From the NCBI GenBank assembly GCA_021787845.1, contig JAJYLH010000045.1, positions 1-50,700 of the forward strand: DNA of 50,700 nucleotides, read 5' to 3'. The stretch comes from Myxococcales bacterium (lineage in GTDB: Bacteria; Myxococcota; Myxococcia; Myxococcales; JAJYLH01). The position numbers were made by a program, and so were the translations under genes. Shown piece by piece: positions 8,897 to 17,821 of the stretch. Positions within the stretch are counted from its first letter, which is position 1. Every line of letters begins with the position of its first letter. Below the pieces are notes generated by a model, which saw only the letters and a list, made by a program, of their open reading frames with translations, was not told where the DNA came from and did not search any database.

Positions 8897-9673
8897 TCAG
8901 GAGGCGGTGAAGTCAGCCTTCCGCTTCTCCAGGTAGGCGGTGATGCCCTCGAGCGCATCCCGGGAGCGGAACAGCTCGCCGAAGGTCTCGGTCTCCAACC
9001 GGTTCGCGTCGTCCAAGTCGAGGGCCGCGCCTTTGCGGACCAGCATCTTGGCGGCGGCGATGGCGAGCGGGCCCTTGGCGGCGATCTCCAAGGCGATCTT
9101 CTTCACGGCGGAGAGCAGCTCCGCCTTCGGGAACACGTCGCAGACGAGGCCGCGCGCCTTGGCGGTCGGCGCGTCGATCATCCGCGCGGTGAAGATCATC
9201 TCCCGCGCGAGCTGCGGGCCGACGAGCCGGGCGAGCCGCTGGGTGCCGCCGAAGCCGGGGATGATGCCGAGGTTCACCTCGGGCTGCCCGAGCCGCGCGT
9301 GCTCGGCGGCGTAGATGAGGTCGCAGCTCATCGCGAGCTCGAGCCCGCCGCCGAGGGCGAAGCCGTTGACCGCGGCGATGGTCACCTGGTCGAGGCGCTC
9401 GAGCCGCTTGCCCACGGCGTGGCCGAGGGCGCTGAACCCACGGGCCTCGTCAGCGCTCTTGCCCTGCATCTCGGCGATGTCGGCTCCGGCGACGAATGCC
9501 TTCTCCCCGGCGCCGGTGAGGATGACGACGCGCGCATCGCCGGGCACCGCGGCCACTGCGGCGTCGATTTCCCGGAGCACCTGCGTCGACAGGGCGTTGA
9601 GCACCTTGGGCCGGTCGACGGCGATGACGCGAATCGGCCCTTCGTCCTCGATGCGGATGGTCTCGAACGGCAT
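8897..9673 (-). CDS. Enoyl-CoA hydratase (crotonase family)
   Basis: The 258-residue product is predicted to add water across trans-2-enoyl-CoA, giving 3-hydroxyacyl-CoA, in the cytoplasm. The crotonase fold is clear: oxyanion-hole segment AGADIAEM (62-69), GFALGGGLE with catalytic Glu112, and GQPEVNLGIIPGFGGTQRL with catalytic Glu132, the canonical 20-residue spacing. The start was chosen by the Shine-Dalgarno CAGGAG before the ATG at 9673; an upstream ATG lacks one. It lies 113 bp after a 3-hydroxyacyl-CoA dehydrogenase gene on the same strand, so both likely serve beta-oxidation or butyrate/PHB-type C4 metabolism. Chain-length preference cannot be read from sequence. Confidence 0.93.
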   Translation of the reverse strand: MPFETIRIEDEGPIRVIAVDRPKVLNALSTQVLREIDAAVAAVPGDARVVILTGAGEKAFVAGADIAEMQGKSADEARGFSALGHAVGKRLERLDQVTIAAVNGFALGGGLELAMSCDLIYAAEHARLGQPEVNLGIIPGFGGTQRLARLVGPQLAREMIFTARMIDAPTAKARGLVCDVFPKAELLSAVKKIALEIAAKGPLAIAAAKMLVRKGAALDLDDANRLETETFGELFRSRDALEGITAYLEKRKADFTAS

Positions 9674-9786
9674 GTGGGTCTCCTGGATGGCTGAAGTGCT
9701 GCCGCTTAGCGCTCGGAAAACAATCAACTGTGCTGGTGAGCCAACGCCGGTCCTGGGAGATGCACAGGTAATTCCAGTCCAACGCG

Positions 9787-10635
9787 TCAGTACTGGTGGA
9801 ACCCGCGGCCGGTCTTGCGGCCGAACCAGCCGGCGTCGACGTACTGCCGCAGCAGCGGGCTCGGCCGGTACTTGTCGTCGCCCAGGCCCTTGTGCAGCAC
9901 CTCGGCGATGGCGAGCACCGTGTCGAGGCCGATGAAGTCGGCGAGCTCGAACGGGCCCATCGGCTGGTTGGTGCCGAGCTTCATCGCCTCGTCGATGTCC
10001 TTCGCCGTGCCGAGCCCCTCGTGGAGGGCGAAGCAGGCCTCGTTGAGCATCGGAATCAGGATGCGGTTGACGATGAAGCCCGGGAAGTCACGGGAGACGA
10101 CAGTGGTCTTGCCGAGCTTTTGCGCTAGCGCCTTCACCGCCTCGTAGGTCTCGTCGGAGGTCTGCGCGCCGCGGATGAGCTCGACGAGCTTCATCACCGG
10201 CACCGGGTTCATGAAGTGCATCCCGACGACCTGGTCGGGCCGCTTCGTCGCCGCCGCCAGGCGCGTGATGGGGATCGACGAGGTGTTGGTCGCGAGAATC
10301 GCCTCTTTCGGCAGGAGCTGGTCGAGCCGGACGAACAGCTCCCGCTTGGTCGGCTCGTGCTCGACGATCGCCTCGATGGCGAGCTGCGCGCCCTTTGCCT
10401 CTTCGAGGCTCCCCGCGGAATGCAGCCGGGCGATCGCCGCGTCCTTGTCCGCCTGCGCGAGCTTGCCCTTGGCGACGAGCTTGTCGAGCCGCCCGGCGAT
10501 GCCGGCCTTCGCCTTCTCAGCGAGCGCCCGGTCGACATCGACCAGCGTCACCTCGAGGCCCGATTGCGCCGCGACCTGCGCGATGCCCGCGCCCATCTGC
10601 CCCGTGCCGACGATCACGATCTGCCGAATGTCCAT
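9787..10635 (-). CDS. 3-hydroxybutyryl-CoA / 3-hydroxyacyl-CoA dehydrogenase
   Basis: The 282-residue enzyme oxidises (S)-3-hydroxyacyl-CoA to 3-ketoacyl-CoA with NAD(P). It has the N-terminal Rossmann motif GTGQMGAGIAQ (10-20), the acidic end of beta2 (DVD), the catalytic-His segment VGMHFMNPVPVMKLVE (His140) and the C-terminal domain ending in GRKTGRGFHQY, typical of the short bacterial Hbd/PaaH type. Length matches the family. Shine-Dalgarno TGGAGG precedes the ATG. It is first in an apparent pair with the enoyl-CoA hydratase downstream and is divergent from mnmA, with 92 bp between the start codons. Confidence 0.95.
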   Translation of the reverse strand: MDIRQIVIVGTGQMGAGIAQVAAQSGLEVTLVDVDRALAEKAKAGIAGRLDKLVAKGKLAQADKDAAIARLHSAGSLEEAKGAQLAIEAIVEHEPTKRELFVRLDQLLPKEAILATNTSSIPITRLAAATKRPDQVVGMHFMNPVPVMKLVELIRGAQTSDETYEAVKALAQKLGKTTVVSRDFPGFIVNRILIPMLNEACFALHEGLGTAKDIDEAMKLGTNQPMGPFELADFIGLDTVLAIAEVLHKGLGDDKYRPSPLLRQYVDAGWFGRKTGRGFHQY

Positions 10636-10727
10636 GCTGCCTCCAGGTGTCGAACGAGTCGCGGGCGCAATAGACCCGGCTCGTGCGGGCTGTCAACGGG
10701 CCTTCGCCGTGTTACGAGAGCCGCACG

Positions 10728-11816
10728 ATGGACGGCACCGGCGCTCGCGAAAAAGTCCTGGTCGCGATGAGCGGCGGCGTCGACTCGTCGGTGGCGGCGG
10801 CGCTGCTCGTTCGAGCGGGCGCCGAGGTGTGCGGGGTCGCGCTCAGGCTCTATTCCTATCCCCGAGATAAAGCCCGCGGCGGGCGGACCTGCTGCGCTCC
10901 CGACGACCTCTACGACGCCCGGCGGGTGGCAGCGAAGCTCGGCATCCCCTTCTACGTCGCCGACGCGCAAGACGAGTTTCGCTCCCGGGTCATCGGGCCG
11001 TTCATCGACGATTACCTCGCCGGCAGGACGCCGAGCCCGTGCGTCAAGTGCAACGACCACCTCAAGTTCGCGTGGCTTTTCGGGAGGATGAGAGCGCTTC
11101 AGCTCTCCCGTCTGGCGACCGGCCACTACGCGCGCCTCGGTCGCGCCCCGGACGGACGGTTTCGGCTGCTGCGGGCGAAGAGCTGGGAGCGCGACCAGAG
11201 CTACTTCCTCTTCGGGCTCGGCCAGGACGACCTCGCGCACCTCGCCTTCCCGCTGGGAGAGCTGGAGAAGGCGCGCGTGCGCGCGATCGCGCGGGAGGTC
11301 GGCATCCCGACGGCGGACAAGCCGGACTCCCAGGACGTCTGCTTCGTTGCCGCGGAGGGCAGGAGCGCCGCCGAGTTCATCGAGCGCCATGCGGCGGCGG
11401 TTCCGTTGGGCGGCGACATCGTCTCGACGACCGGCGAGGTCCTGGGGCGACACGACGGCATCCACCGGTTCACCGTCGGGCAGCGGCGGGGCCTCGGGGT
11501 CTCGAGTCCGGTGCCGCTCTACGTCAGCGCCATCGAAGCCCGGGAACGCCGGGTGGTGGTCGGCACCGTCGAGCAGGCGTCGCGCGACGCCTTCGAAATC
11601 CACGGCGCGAAGTGGATTGCAGGCACGCCGCCGGCGCCAGGGCGCGAGCTGACCGTGCGCGTACGCCACCGACACGAAGGCGTCGTCGGCACCGTGCGCG
11701 TGATGGGCGAGCGCGGCGATGTGCGGCTGGCGGCGCCGACCCTCGGCATCGCTCCCGGTCAGGCCGCGGTCTTCTACGACGAGGATGAGGTGATCGGCGG
11801 CGGGTGGATCGACTGA
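10728..11816 (+). CDS. mnmA: tRNA-specific 2-thiouridylase MnmA
   Basis: MnmA adds sulfur to C2 of the wobble uridine (U34) in tRNA-Lys, -Glu and -Gln, activating the base with ATP and receiving sulfur from a persulfide relay. The 362-residue protein has the PP-loop SGGVDSS (15-21), the first catalytic cysteine in PSPCVKCN (Cys108 most likely), the second in SQDVCF (Cys205), TGHYAR, and the central VGQRRGLG signature. The ATG at 10728 begins just before the PP-loop strand; the frame extends 15 codons further without support. Some family members have an extra Cys pair such as TCCAPDD (54-60) here, which could bind metal. Single gene, convergent with the transaldolase gene. Confidence 0.95.
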   Translation: MDGTGAREKVLVAMSGGVDSSVAAALLVRAGAEVCGVALRLYSYPRDKARGGRTCCAPDDLYDARRVAAKLGIPFYVADAQDEFRSRVIGPFIDDYLAGRTPSPCVKCNDHLKFAWLFGRMRALQLSRLATGHYARLGRAPDGRFRLLRAKSWERDQSYFLFGLGQDDLAHLAFPLGELEKARVRAIAREVGIPTADKPDSQDVCFVAAEGRSAAEFIERHAAAVPLGGDIVSTTGEVLGRHDGIHRFTVGQRRGLGVSSPVPLYVSAIEARERRVVVGTVEQASRDAFEIHGAKWIAGTPPAPGRELTVRVRHRHEGVVGTVRVMGERGDVRLAAPTLGIAPGQAAVFYDEDEVIGGGWID

Positions 11817-11846
11817 CCACCGCCGTCGTCGCCCCAGTCGCCCCCG

Positions 11847-12037
11847 TAGGATGGACAGTCCGGTCGCGTGTTGAACGCGGGTGATAGCGAAAACGACCGC
11901 GCGACCGGCTGTCCGTCGTTCCAGAGCGATCGGCCGCGGGCCTTCCTCGGCCGAGGGGCTTCCCATGAGCGATCGCTCTGGAATGTCGGACGGCCGGTCG
12001 CGCGCCTGATGGCGTGCGAACCGGACCGTCCAACCTA
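11847..12037. repeat. Inverted-repeat cassette with TAGG ends, overlapping the transaldolase stop
   Basis: Outer arms TAGGATGGACAGTCCGGT (11847-11864) and ACCGGACCGTCCAACCTA (12020-12037) pair at 16 of 18 positions. Inside are a perfect 12-bp pair TCCAGAGCGATC / GATCGCTCTGGA and GGTCGCG/CGCGACC repeats, so the region can fold into nested hairpins. The right arm includes the TAG stop codon of the transaldolase gene. The region lies between convergent genes and could act as a bidirectional terminator. No flanking duplication was found. Related sequence occurs near 32695-32760 and 32930-32990. Confidence 0.6.
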
Positions 12038-12679
12038 CTGGGGCACCTTCTTCCAGTCCGCGAGGAACTTGTCGAGACCGACGTCGGTGAGCGGGTGGTG
12101 CACGAGCTGCTCGATGACCTTGAAGGGCATCGTGGCGACGTGCGCGCCGACCTTCGCCGCCTGGACGATGTGCATCGGGTGGCGGATGCTGGCCGCCAGG
12201 ACCTGCGTCGGGTAGCCGTAGTTCCCGTAGATGGTGACGAGGTCGGCGATGACCGGCATCCCCTCGTTGGAGATGTCGTCGAGCCGCCCGATGAACGGGC
12301 TCGCATAGGTGGCGCCGGCCTTCGCCGCGAGGAGCCCCTGGCTCGCGGAGAAGATGAGCGTCATGTTGACCTTGATCCCGGAGCCCGAGAGCGCTTTCGT
12401 GGCCTCCAAGCCAGCCAGGGTCATCGGAATCTTCACCACGATGTTCTCGTGGATCTTGGCGAGGTTCCGCCCCTGGTCGATCATCCCCGCGGCGTCGAGC
12501 GCGGTCACCTCGGCGCTGATCGGGCCGTCGACGATGGTCACGATTTCCTTGAGCACGTCGACGAAGCGGCGGCCGGTCTTGGCGACGAGCGAGGGGTTGG
12601 TGGTGACGCCGTCGAGCACGCCCATCGCGTGGGCCTTGCGGATTTCGCCGACGTCGGCGGTGTCGATGAAGAACTTCAT
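12035..12679 (-). CDS. Transaldolase (short TalC/FsaA-like type)
   Basis: The 214-residue product matches the compact transaldolase/fructose-6-phosphate aldolase subfamily. It should transfer a dihydroxyacetone unit between sugar phosphates in the non-oxidative pentose phosphate pathway. Key features: [13 protein letters not shown] start, GVTTNPSL, the Schiff-base lysine in VVKIPMT (Lys83), NMTLIFS, and the late segment [15 protein letters not shown]. The start at 12679 has a Shine-Dalgarno GGGAGACC and matches the family N-terminus exactly; an upstream in-frame codon was rejected. Transaldolase versus fructose-6-phosphate aldolase cannot be settled here. The stop codon lies in the arm of a repeat cassette. 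Confidence 0.93.
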   Translation of the reverse strand: MKFFIDTADVGEIRKAHAMGVLDGVTTNPSLVAKTGRRFVDVLKEIVTIVDGPISAEVTALDAAGMIDQGRNLAKIHENIVVKIPMTLAGLEATKALSGSGIKVNMTLIFSASQGLLAAKAGATYASPFIGRLDDISNEGMPVIADLVTIYGNYGYPTQVLAASIRHPMHIVQAAKVGAHVATMPFKVIEQLVHHPLTDVGLDKFLADWKKVPQ

Positions 12680-12821
12680 GCTCGGTCTCCCGGCGTCGGT
12701 GAAGGCGACGCGCGACGATGCGCTTAATGCCAGCACACCTCAGGTGTCAACGACGGCGGTTTTCTGGTAGATGCTCCGCCCGATCGGCTTGGTGTTTCGA
12801 GCGAGGGTCGAGGATGCCGGC

Positions 12822-13844
12822 ATGACGCGAAACCCCGCACGCGCAGGCGGCGCGACGCCCGCCGTCCGAAACGACACCGCGGCGCACGGCCGCAAGGTGC
12901 TGGAGGCCGAGGCCGAGGCGATTCGCCGCCTGATCCCCCGGCTCGGTTCCGCCTTCGACGACGCGGTCGAACTCGTGCTCGCCTGCCGCGGCCGGGTGGT
13001 CGTCACCGGGATGGGCAAGCCCGGGTTCATCGCGCAGAAGCTGTCGGCGACCTTCGCCTCCACCGGCACGCCGTCGCTCTACCTCCACCCGGCCGAGGCG
13101 CTGCACGGCGATTTGGGGCGGGTGGTGTCGGGCGACGTGGTGGTGGCGCTGTCGAATAGCGGCGAGACCGAGGAGCTCAACCGCATCCTCCCGGCGCTCG
13201 ACCGGCTGGGCGTGCCGGTCATCGCCATCACCAGCCGGCCGACGAGCGAGCTGGGCGCGGCGAGCGACGTGGTGCTGGACCTGGGCGACATCGAGGAAGC
13301 GTGCCCGATGGGCCTCGCGCCGACCACCAGCGCTGTCGCGTTGCTCGCGATGGGCGACGCGCTCGCGATGGCGGTGTTGAGCGAGAAGCCCTTCACGAGC
13401 GACGACTACGCGGCGAACCATCCGGGCGGCAAGCTCGGCCGGCGGCTGAAGAAGGTGGCCGAGGTGATGCGGCAGGGTCCGCAGAACCCGGTGGTCAAGG
13501 AGGACGTGACGGTCACCCGGGCCATCGAGGTGATGACGATGACCCCCGGGCGGCCGGGCGCGACGAGCGTGGTCGACGGCCTCGGGCGGCTGGTCGGCAT
13601 CTTCACCGACGGCGACCTGCGGCGGCTCATCCAGGGCGGGCATACGGACTTTTCCGTTCCGGTTCGCGAGGTGATGACCCGCAAGCCGCACACGGTTCGC
13701 GGGGACCTGCTCGCGCTCGATGCGGCGCAGGTTTTGCGCGAGCGGAAGATCGATCAGGTCCCGGTGGTCGACGATCGGCGGCGCCCGGTCGGGCTGCTCG
13801 ACGTCCAGGACCTGCTCGCCGCTCGCATCGTCGGCGCCGGATGA
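12822..13844 (+). CDS. kdsD: Arabinose-5-phosphate isomerase (KpsF/GutQ family)
   Basis: The enzyme converts ribulose-5-phosphate to arabinose-5-phosphate, the first step to KDO and therefore to LPS inner core, implying a Gram-negative envelope. The 340-residue protein has an N-terminal SIS domain (about 45-180: VTGMGKPGFIAQKLSATFASTG, ALSNSGETEEL), the conserved NHPGGKLGRRL segment after it, and two CBS domains at the C-terminus (about 215-335, with VVDGLGRLVGIFTDGDLRR and QVPVVDDRRRPVGLL). Length equals the family norm. The ATG at 12822 has a short GAGG upstream; the frame extends 17 codons further without support. Divergent from the transaldolase gene. Confidence 0.95.
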   Translation: MTRNPARAGGATPAVRNDTAAHGRKVLEAEAEAIRRLIPRLGSAFDDAVELVLACRGRVVVTGMGKPGFIAQKLSATFASTGTPSLYLHPAEALHGDLGRVVSGDVVVALSNSGETEELNRILPALDRLGVPVIAITSRPTSELGAASDVVLDLGDIEEACPMGLAPTTSAVALLAMGDALAMAVLSEKPFTSDDYAANHPGGKLGRRLKKVAEVMRQGPQNPVVKEDVTVTRAIEVMTMTPGRPGATSVVDGLGRLVGIFTDGDLRRLIQGGHTDFSVPVREVMTRKPHTVRGDLLALDAAQVLRERKIDQVPVVDDRRRPVGLLDVQDLLAARIVGAG

Positions 13845-13873
13845 AGCAGGCTCTGCGGTGTTGCGAATGGGAG

Positions 13874-14029
13874 TTGGAGCCGGACATGTCTGTGTCCGGG
13901 TTCATGCTGGGCGTCAACAGGCATCTTGGCGGCGCCGGACCGCTGGTCCGGCAGGCGTGCCAGCGGCCCGCCACACTGAGACGGTTAGGGTCCCTGCCTG
14001 CACCCGGACACTTGCGTGTCCGGCTCCAA
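13874..14029. repeat. Inverted pair of the GGAGCCGGACAC palindrome family
   Basis: Two roughly 28-bp arms, TTGGAGCCGGACATGTCTGT... at 13874-13901 and its imperfect reverse complement at 14002-14029, flank a 100-bp spacer that contains a smaller hairpin (CCGGACCGCTGGTCCGG). Each arm is itself a near palindrome (CCGGACAC ... GTGTCCGG). Placed between kdsD and the AAA ATPase gene on the same strand; may fold as a transcript-stabilising or terminating structure. No gene is present. Confidence 0.65.
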
Positions 14030-14076
14030 GTGCGTCGACCGACAGGTTTGATTTCTAGGAAGCGTGGAGCACAGGG

Positions 14077-15846
14077 ATGCCGCACAAGAAAATCCTGAAC
14101 CCGGTCGCGAAGCTGCACGAGGAGTCGATAGCGCATCTGCCGCCGTGGGCGCGGGAGCTGGCGCGGCGCTACTACACGAAGACGCTCTCGACCTTCATCC
14201 TGCATGGCGCGGTGCGCGACCTGCAGCCGGGCACCGGCCCCGACGACGAGCGGCGCTACCTGCCGCTCAAGCAGTTTCTCGGCGAGGAGCTCTTCGGCGC
14301 CCGCGACTTCGTCGTCTTCTACGACCGCTCGAGCGGCATCCGCGGCGCGACCAAGGAGATGCAAATCGAGATCTCCCGGGTGGTCGACGCCTACGACTCG
14401 ATGTACGGCACCCACTACGCGAGCGGCGGGCTGCCGAAGGATCCGGGGCGGGCGCTGCCGCTCTTGGAGACCTTCGCGCGTTCGCGCCTGGCGGACAACA
14501 AGAGCGTTGCCCTCATCGTCGACTACGCGGAGACGGTGGCCCCGGCGGGCGACGCGACGAGCCTGTCGGCCGAGGACCGCTACTCGCTCGTGACCCTGAC
14601 CAAGTGGGCGCAGGACCCGCAGTTTCTCGCGAGCGATTTCTCGCTGGTGCTGATCGCCGAGAACCTGACCGAGATGAGCCCGCGGGTGACGCGCCATCCG
14701 TACGCGGCGTTGATTCCGCTGGAGCTGCCGACCGAGGACGAGCGCGCCGATTACGTCCGCTTCCGCCTGGCGGGGCGGCCGCTGAAGGACATCTCCAGTG
14801 TCTCGATGACCGCGCTCGCCCAGATGACGAGCGGGCTGTCCAGGGTGCAGCTCTCGCGGATCGTCAACGAGGCGCTGGCAGGCAACCGCATCGACCCCGA
14901 AGATCTGAAGGCGCGGAAGAAGGAAATCATCCAGGCCGAGTGTCACGGGCTCCTGGAGTTCATCGAGCCCAAGCACACCTTGAACGTCGTCGCCGGCCAC
15001 ACGCGAGCGAAGGAGCTCTTGCGCGCCGCGGCGACCGCGGTTCGGCGCGGTCACACGGAAGTGGTGCCGATGGGCTTTCTCGTTTCGGGCCCCATCGGCA
15101 CCGGCAAGACCTTCCTCACCACCTGCTTCGCCGGTGAAATCGGTATCCCCTGCGTGAAGTTCCTGAACTTCCGCTCCCAGTGGCAGGGCGTGACCGAAGG
15201 GAACCTCGAGCACATCTTCAACATCCTCAGGGCGATGAACCCGGTCGCGGTGATCATCGACGAGGCGGACGCGATGCTGGGAAACCGCAGCGCTTCCGGC
15301 GACTCGGGCACCAGCGCCCGGGTGTTCGGGTCCATCGCGGCGTTCATGGGGAACACCGACTACCGTGGGCGCATCATCTGGTTCCTCTTGACCGCGCGGC
15401 CGGACCTGTTGCCGGTCGACCTCAAGCGCCAGGGCCGGGCCGAGGAGCACCTGGCGCTCTTCTATCCGCAGACGCCGGCGGAGTACGACGAGCTCTTCCG
15501 GGCGATGGCGAAGAAGTCGAAGACCGAGCTGGGCGCGGCCTCGCCGGGGTCGCTGATACCGCTCGACTCGCCGTCGATGAGCGGCGCGGACATCGAGGCG
15601 GCGCTGGTGCGGGCGCGGGCGCGGGCGGTCGCGGCCGGGCGCGAGGAGGTGACCGAGGACGACTTGAAGGCGACCTTCGCCGACTTCCTGCCGCCGTCGT
15701 ACCCGCTGGAGGTCGAGCTGCAGACCCTGGTCGCGATTCTCGAGTGTACGAGCCGCGAGCTGCTTCCGAGCAAGTACCGGGACGTGAACCGCAGCGACCT
15801 GGTCCGGCGGGTGCGCGAAATCAAGACCCTCATCGCCGAGTCGTGA
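14077..15846 (+). CDS. AAA+ ATPase with degenerate N-terminal module
   Basis: The 589-residue cytoplasmic protein has one intact AAA+ core: Walker A GPIGTGKT (338-345), Walker B AVIIDEADAML (391-401), a sensor-1-like stretch (IIWFLLTARPD) and an arginine-containing segment (DLKRQGRAEEHL). The N-terminal 280 residues resemble a second AAA module without Walker A, with a possible Walker B remnant (VALIVDY, 144-150) and ENLTEM sensor-like region. A C-terminal helical part ends the chain. It resembles AAA ATPases of myxobacteria whose role is unknown. The ATG follows a weak GTGGAG. It appears to be a single gene, bounded on both sides by palindromic repeats. Confidence 0.85.
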   Translation: MPHKKILNPVAKLHEESIAHLPPWARELARRYYTKTLSTFILHGAVRDLQPGTGPDDERRYLPLKQFLGEELFGARDFVVFYDRSSGIRGATKEMQIEISRVVDAYDSMYGTHYASGGLPKDPGRALPLLETFARSRLADNKSVALIVDYAETVAPAGDATSLSAEDRYSLVTLTKWAQDPQFLASDFSLVLIAENLTEMSPRVTRHPYAALIPLELPTEDERADYVRFRLAGRPLKDISSVSMTALAQMTSGLSRVQLSRIVNEALAGNRIDPEDLKARKKEIIQAECHGLLEFIEPKHTLNVVAGHTRAKELLRAAATAVRRGHTEVVPMGFLVSGPIGTGKTFLTTCFAGEIGIPCVKFLNFRSQWQGVTEGNLEHIFNILRAMNPVAVIIDEADAMLGNRSASGDSGTSARVFGSIAAFMGNTDYRGRIIWFLLTARPDLLPVDLKRQGRAEEHLALFYPQTPAEYDELFRAMAKKSKTELGAASPGSLIPLDSPSMSGADIEAALVRARARAVAAGREEVTEDDLKATFADFLPPSYPLEVELQTLVAILECTSRELLPSKYRDVNRSDLVRRVREIKTLIAES

Positions 15847-15981
15847 CCGCACTCGCGCCGTCCGAGCCAGGGTCGCGGCGAGCTCGGGCGAAGATCGGGC
15901 GACCGCCGCGAGCGCGGCCACGACGACTCTTCCGCGACCTCAAGCGGCGTGGCCTGTGGTCGCCACCCCATGCCAATCCGG

Positions 15982-16101
15982 TCGCACGTGGAGCCGGACC
16001 TGGAGCCGGATACGTGAGTTGTCCGGGTGATTTCGTGCGTCTGGAGGTGCTCCCAGAATTGCACGTCACATCTCCCCTCGGCGATCACGTGTCCGGCTTC
16101 C
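15982..16101. repeat. Degenerate copy of the GGAGCCGGACAC palindrome family
   Basis: GTGGAGCCGGACCTGGAGCC with a second unit ending in GTCCGGGT, and an inverted partner ATCACGTGTCCGGCTTCC about 70 bp on. It follows the AAA ATPase stop. The sequence just beyond (CACCGATTCTGTCGAGGAGCC) resembles the end of the element at 49934-50145, so this may be a decayed copy of that element. Confidence 0.5.
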
Positions 16102-16141
16102 CGATCGAGACGTTCCACGCACCGATTCTGTCGAGGAGCCT

Positions 16142-16340
16142 AAAAAAGGGCGGCGGCTTCTAGAAAAAGGGCGGCGGCTTCTAGAAAATGGGCGGTGGCT
16201 TCTAGAAAATGGGCGGTGGCTTCTATAAAGTGGGCGGTGGCTTCTAGAAAATGGGCGATGGCTTCTAGAAAGAGGGCGGTGGCTTCTAGAAAATGGGCGA
16301 TGGCTTCTAGAAAGAGGGCGGTGGCTTCTAGAAAATGGGT
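16142..16340. repeat. Tandem array, 9 units of exactly 21 bp, TTCTAGAA in most units
   Basis: The unit is GGCTTCTAGAAAATGGGCGGT. The GGCTTCTAG start recurs at 16155, 16176, 16197 and every 21 bp to 16323. Units differ by single substitutions (AAATG/AAGAG, GGTG/GATG). Each carries the 8-bp palindrome TTCTAGAA except one (TTCTATAA) and an A-tract. With 21 bp being two helical turns, all palindromes face the same side of the helix. The array keeps some frames open as 7-residue repeats, but it has no start site and ends just before a gene with its own strong ribosome site, so it is treated as non-coding. Confidence 0.8.
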
Positions 16341-16566
16341 GCAGACGGTTGATCGGCTGCCTGCTTCGAGTGACCGGGGCATCCCCGGTTGCGGGCGACC
16401 ATCCGCGAGACCGGGCGGAACCCGAGACCGGGCGGCCCAAGGAGGGCGGGGCGCTGTTCATCATCCGACGACCGTCTTGCCCCTTGATCGCCACGTCGGG
16501 CGGCGGGAGGATGACCTTGCGCTCGGCAGTCGAGCGTTCCCCTGGGGAGGGCGAGGAGGAAAGACC

Positions 16567-17142
16567 ATGGCAGCAGGACCGCACGCCAAAGAGACGAACG
16601 GAAGCTCGGGTTCCCCATCGGGCGAGGCGCCGTGCTCCGCGGCAACGGCGCTGAAGCTGGTCGCTCGGTTCCAGTTGACCGAGGCGGAGGCCCAGGCGCT
16701 CTTGAACGCGCCCGAGGTGACGGACGAGGAGATCCTGGATGCCGAGAAGGTGGACATCCACGCGCTCGCCCATGCCTTCGTGCCCACCGCGGTCGACGCG
16801 CTCGTCGCCGACGAGAAGTTCGAGATGCAGCCGGAGGTGAAGGCCGAGGTCGTCAGCCGTTCGGGCCGGGTGCGAGTGACTTCCTCGGCGTGTGACAAGG
16901 TCGACGCGCTACGAAACTTCGCCTGGGCGGCGGCCAAGCTCGACGGGAGCTACCTCCAGGGAAAGCTCAACGATCTCGTGCCCCAGCTCAAGGCGCGAGC
17001 CCGGGCGAATACCACGGTCCGCACGACCTACTCGCCGTTCCTCGCCTACCAGCATTCGCGCTATCCCGGGCGCCGGGGTCATCCGGCCACGCCCGCGCCG
17101 GCCGGCGCCGAGGCGAAGCCGAAGGACGACGCGCAGAAGTAG
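16567..17142 (+). CDS. Hypothetical protein, 191 residues
   Basis: The start is fixed by a strong Shine-Dalgarno (GAGGAGGAAAG) right before the ATG at 16567; the same frame runs upstream through the 21-bp array, which is judged non-coding. The product is soluble, with a charged N-terminal tail, a helical central region (ATALKLVARFQLTEAEAQAL, DEEILDAEKVDIHALAHAF) and a Pro/Ala/Lys-rich tail. No catalytic motif or membrane segment is visible, and the family was not recognised. The stop TAG starts the sequence TAGGCGGCCGG, similar to the ends of a repeat element found elsewhere in the window. Preceded by the phased array, which could be its control region. Confidence 0.7.
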   Translation: MAAGPHAKETNGSSGSPSGEAPCSAATALKLVARFQLTEAEAQALLNAPEVTDEEILDAEKVDIHALAHAFVPTAVDALVADEKFEMQPEVKAEVVSRSGRVRVTSSACDKVDALRNFAWAAAKLDGSYLQGKLNDLVPQLKARARANTTVRTTYSPFLAYQHSRYPGRRGHPATPAPAGAEAKPKDDAQK

Positions 17143-17821
17143 GCGGCCGGACACCACCCGGCGCTCGCTTACGCTCCTGCCCGGCGACGGAGGGGCCTCG
17201 CCCGGCTCCGGCCGAGACCGCTCCCGCTCTGCCCGGACCCAGACCCCGGCGGCGCAGCCGAGAACCGGCGCCGCTGATGCTCTCCGATCGACGCGACTCG
17301 GCGCCGGTCCTGCCCACCATGAGCGCGGCCACGGCTAAGTAGGCATGGCCGTCGTTCTGGTTCAGCGCAGGTTATTCTCCTGTGGCACGGGCGTCCTCGC
17401 CCGTGAGTGCCTGGCCGATACACCATGCCAGGAGATCCCGCTGGCCTTCCACGGGCCGGGATGCCACAAGTGAATGGGGCGACCCCGCTGCTGCTCAACT
17501 TCGCGCCCAGGCTCTCGTCCCCCCGACCAACGTTCCTCCTCCGGGGAGACACCGGAAGCGGTCATGCGGCGCCGCTGCTGCTCTGCGTCCGCGCGGAAGC
17601 TGAGTCATGGCGGTCGACAGTCCTCCTCAGCCGCCGGCCGTTGTTCGGCGGCCCGCCGACGAAGGGCCCCATCGCCGCGACTCGCCACGCGGCGACACCG
17701 ACGATGAGGCGTCCTCCCCTTCAGATCCGGGCGATTCCCGCGGCGACTTGCAGGCCTCGACCACGGGCTTGCGTCGCCCATCCAACCGTGGTACCAGACT
17801 TCCTTCGATAGGAGGTTCTCG
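17143..17821. other. Gene-free stretch with a hairpin repeat
   Basis: About 680 bp without a convincing gene. At 17360-17406 lies a copy of the GGCACGGGCGTCCTCGCCCG hairpin family, preceded by its usual GTTCAGCGCAG leader. A 72-codon plus-strand frame (17607-17825) overlaps the next start codon in ATGA, but its Pro/Arg/Asp-rich product looks like random GC-rich translation and has no ribosome site; it is recorded only as a possibility. A strong AGGAGG lies at the right end, serving the next gene. Confidence 0.5.
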
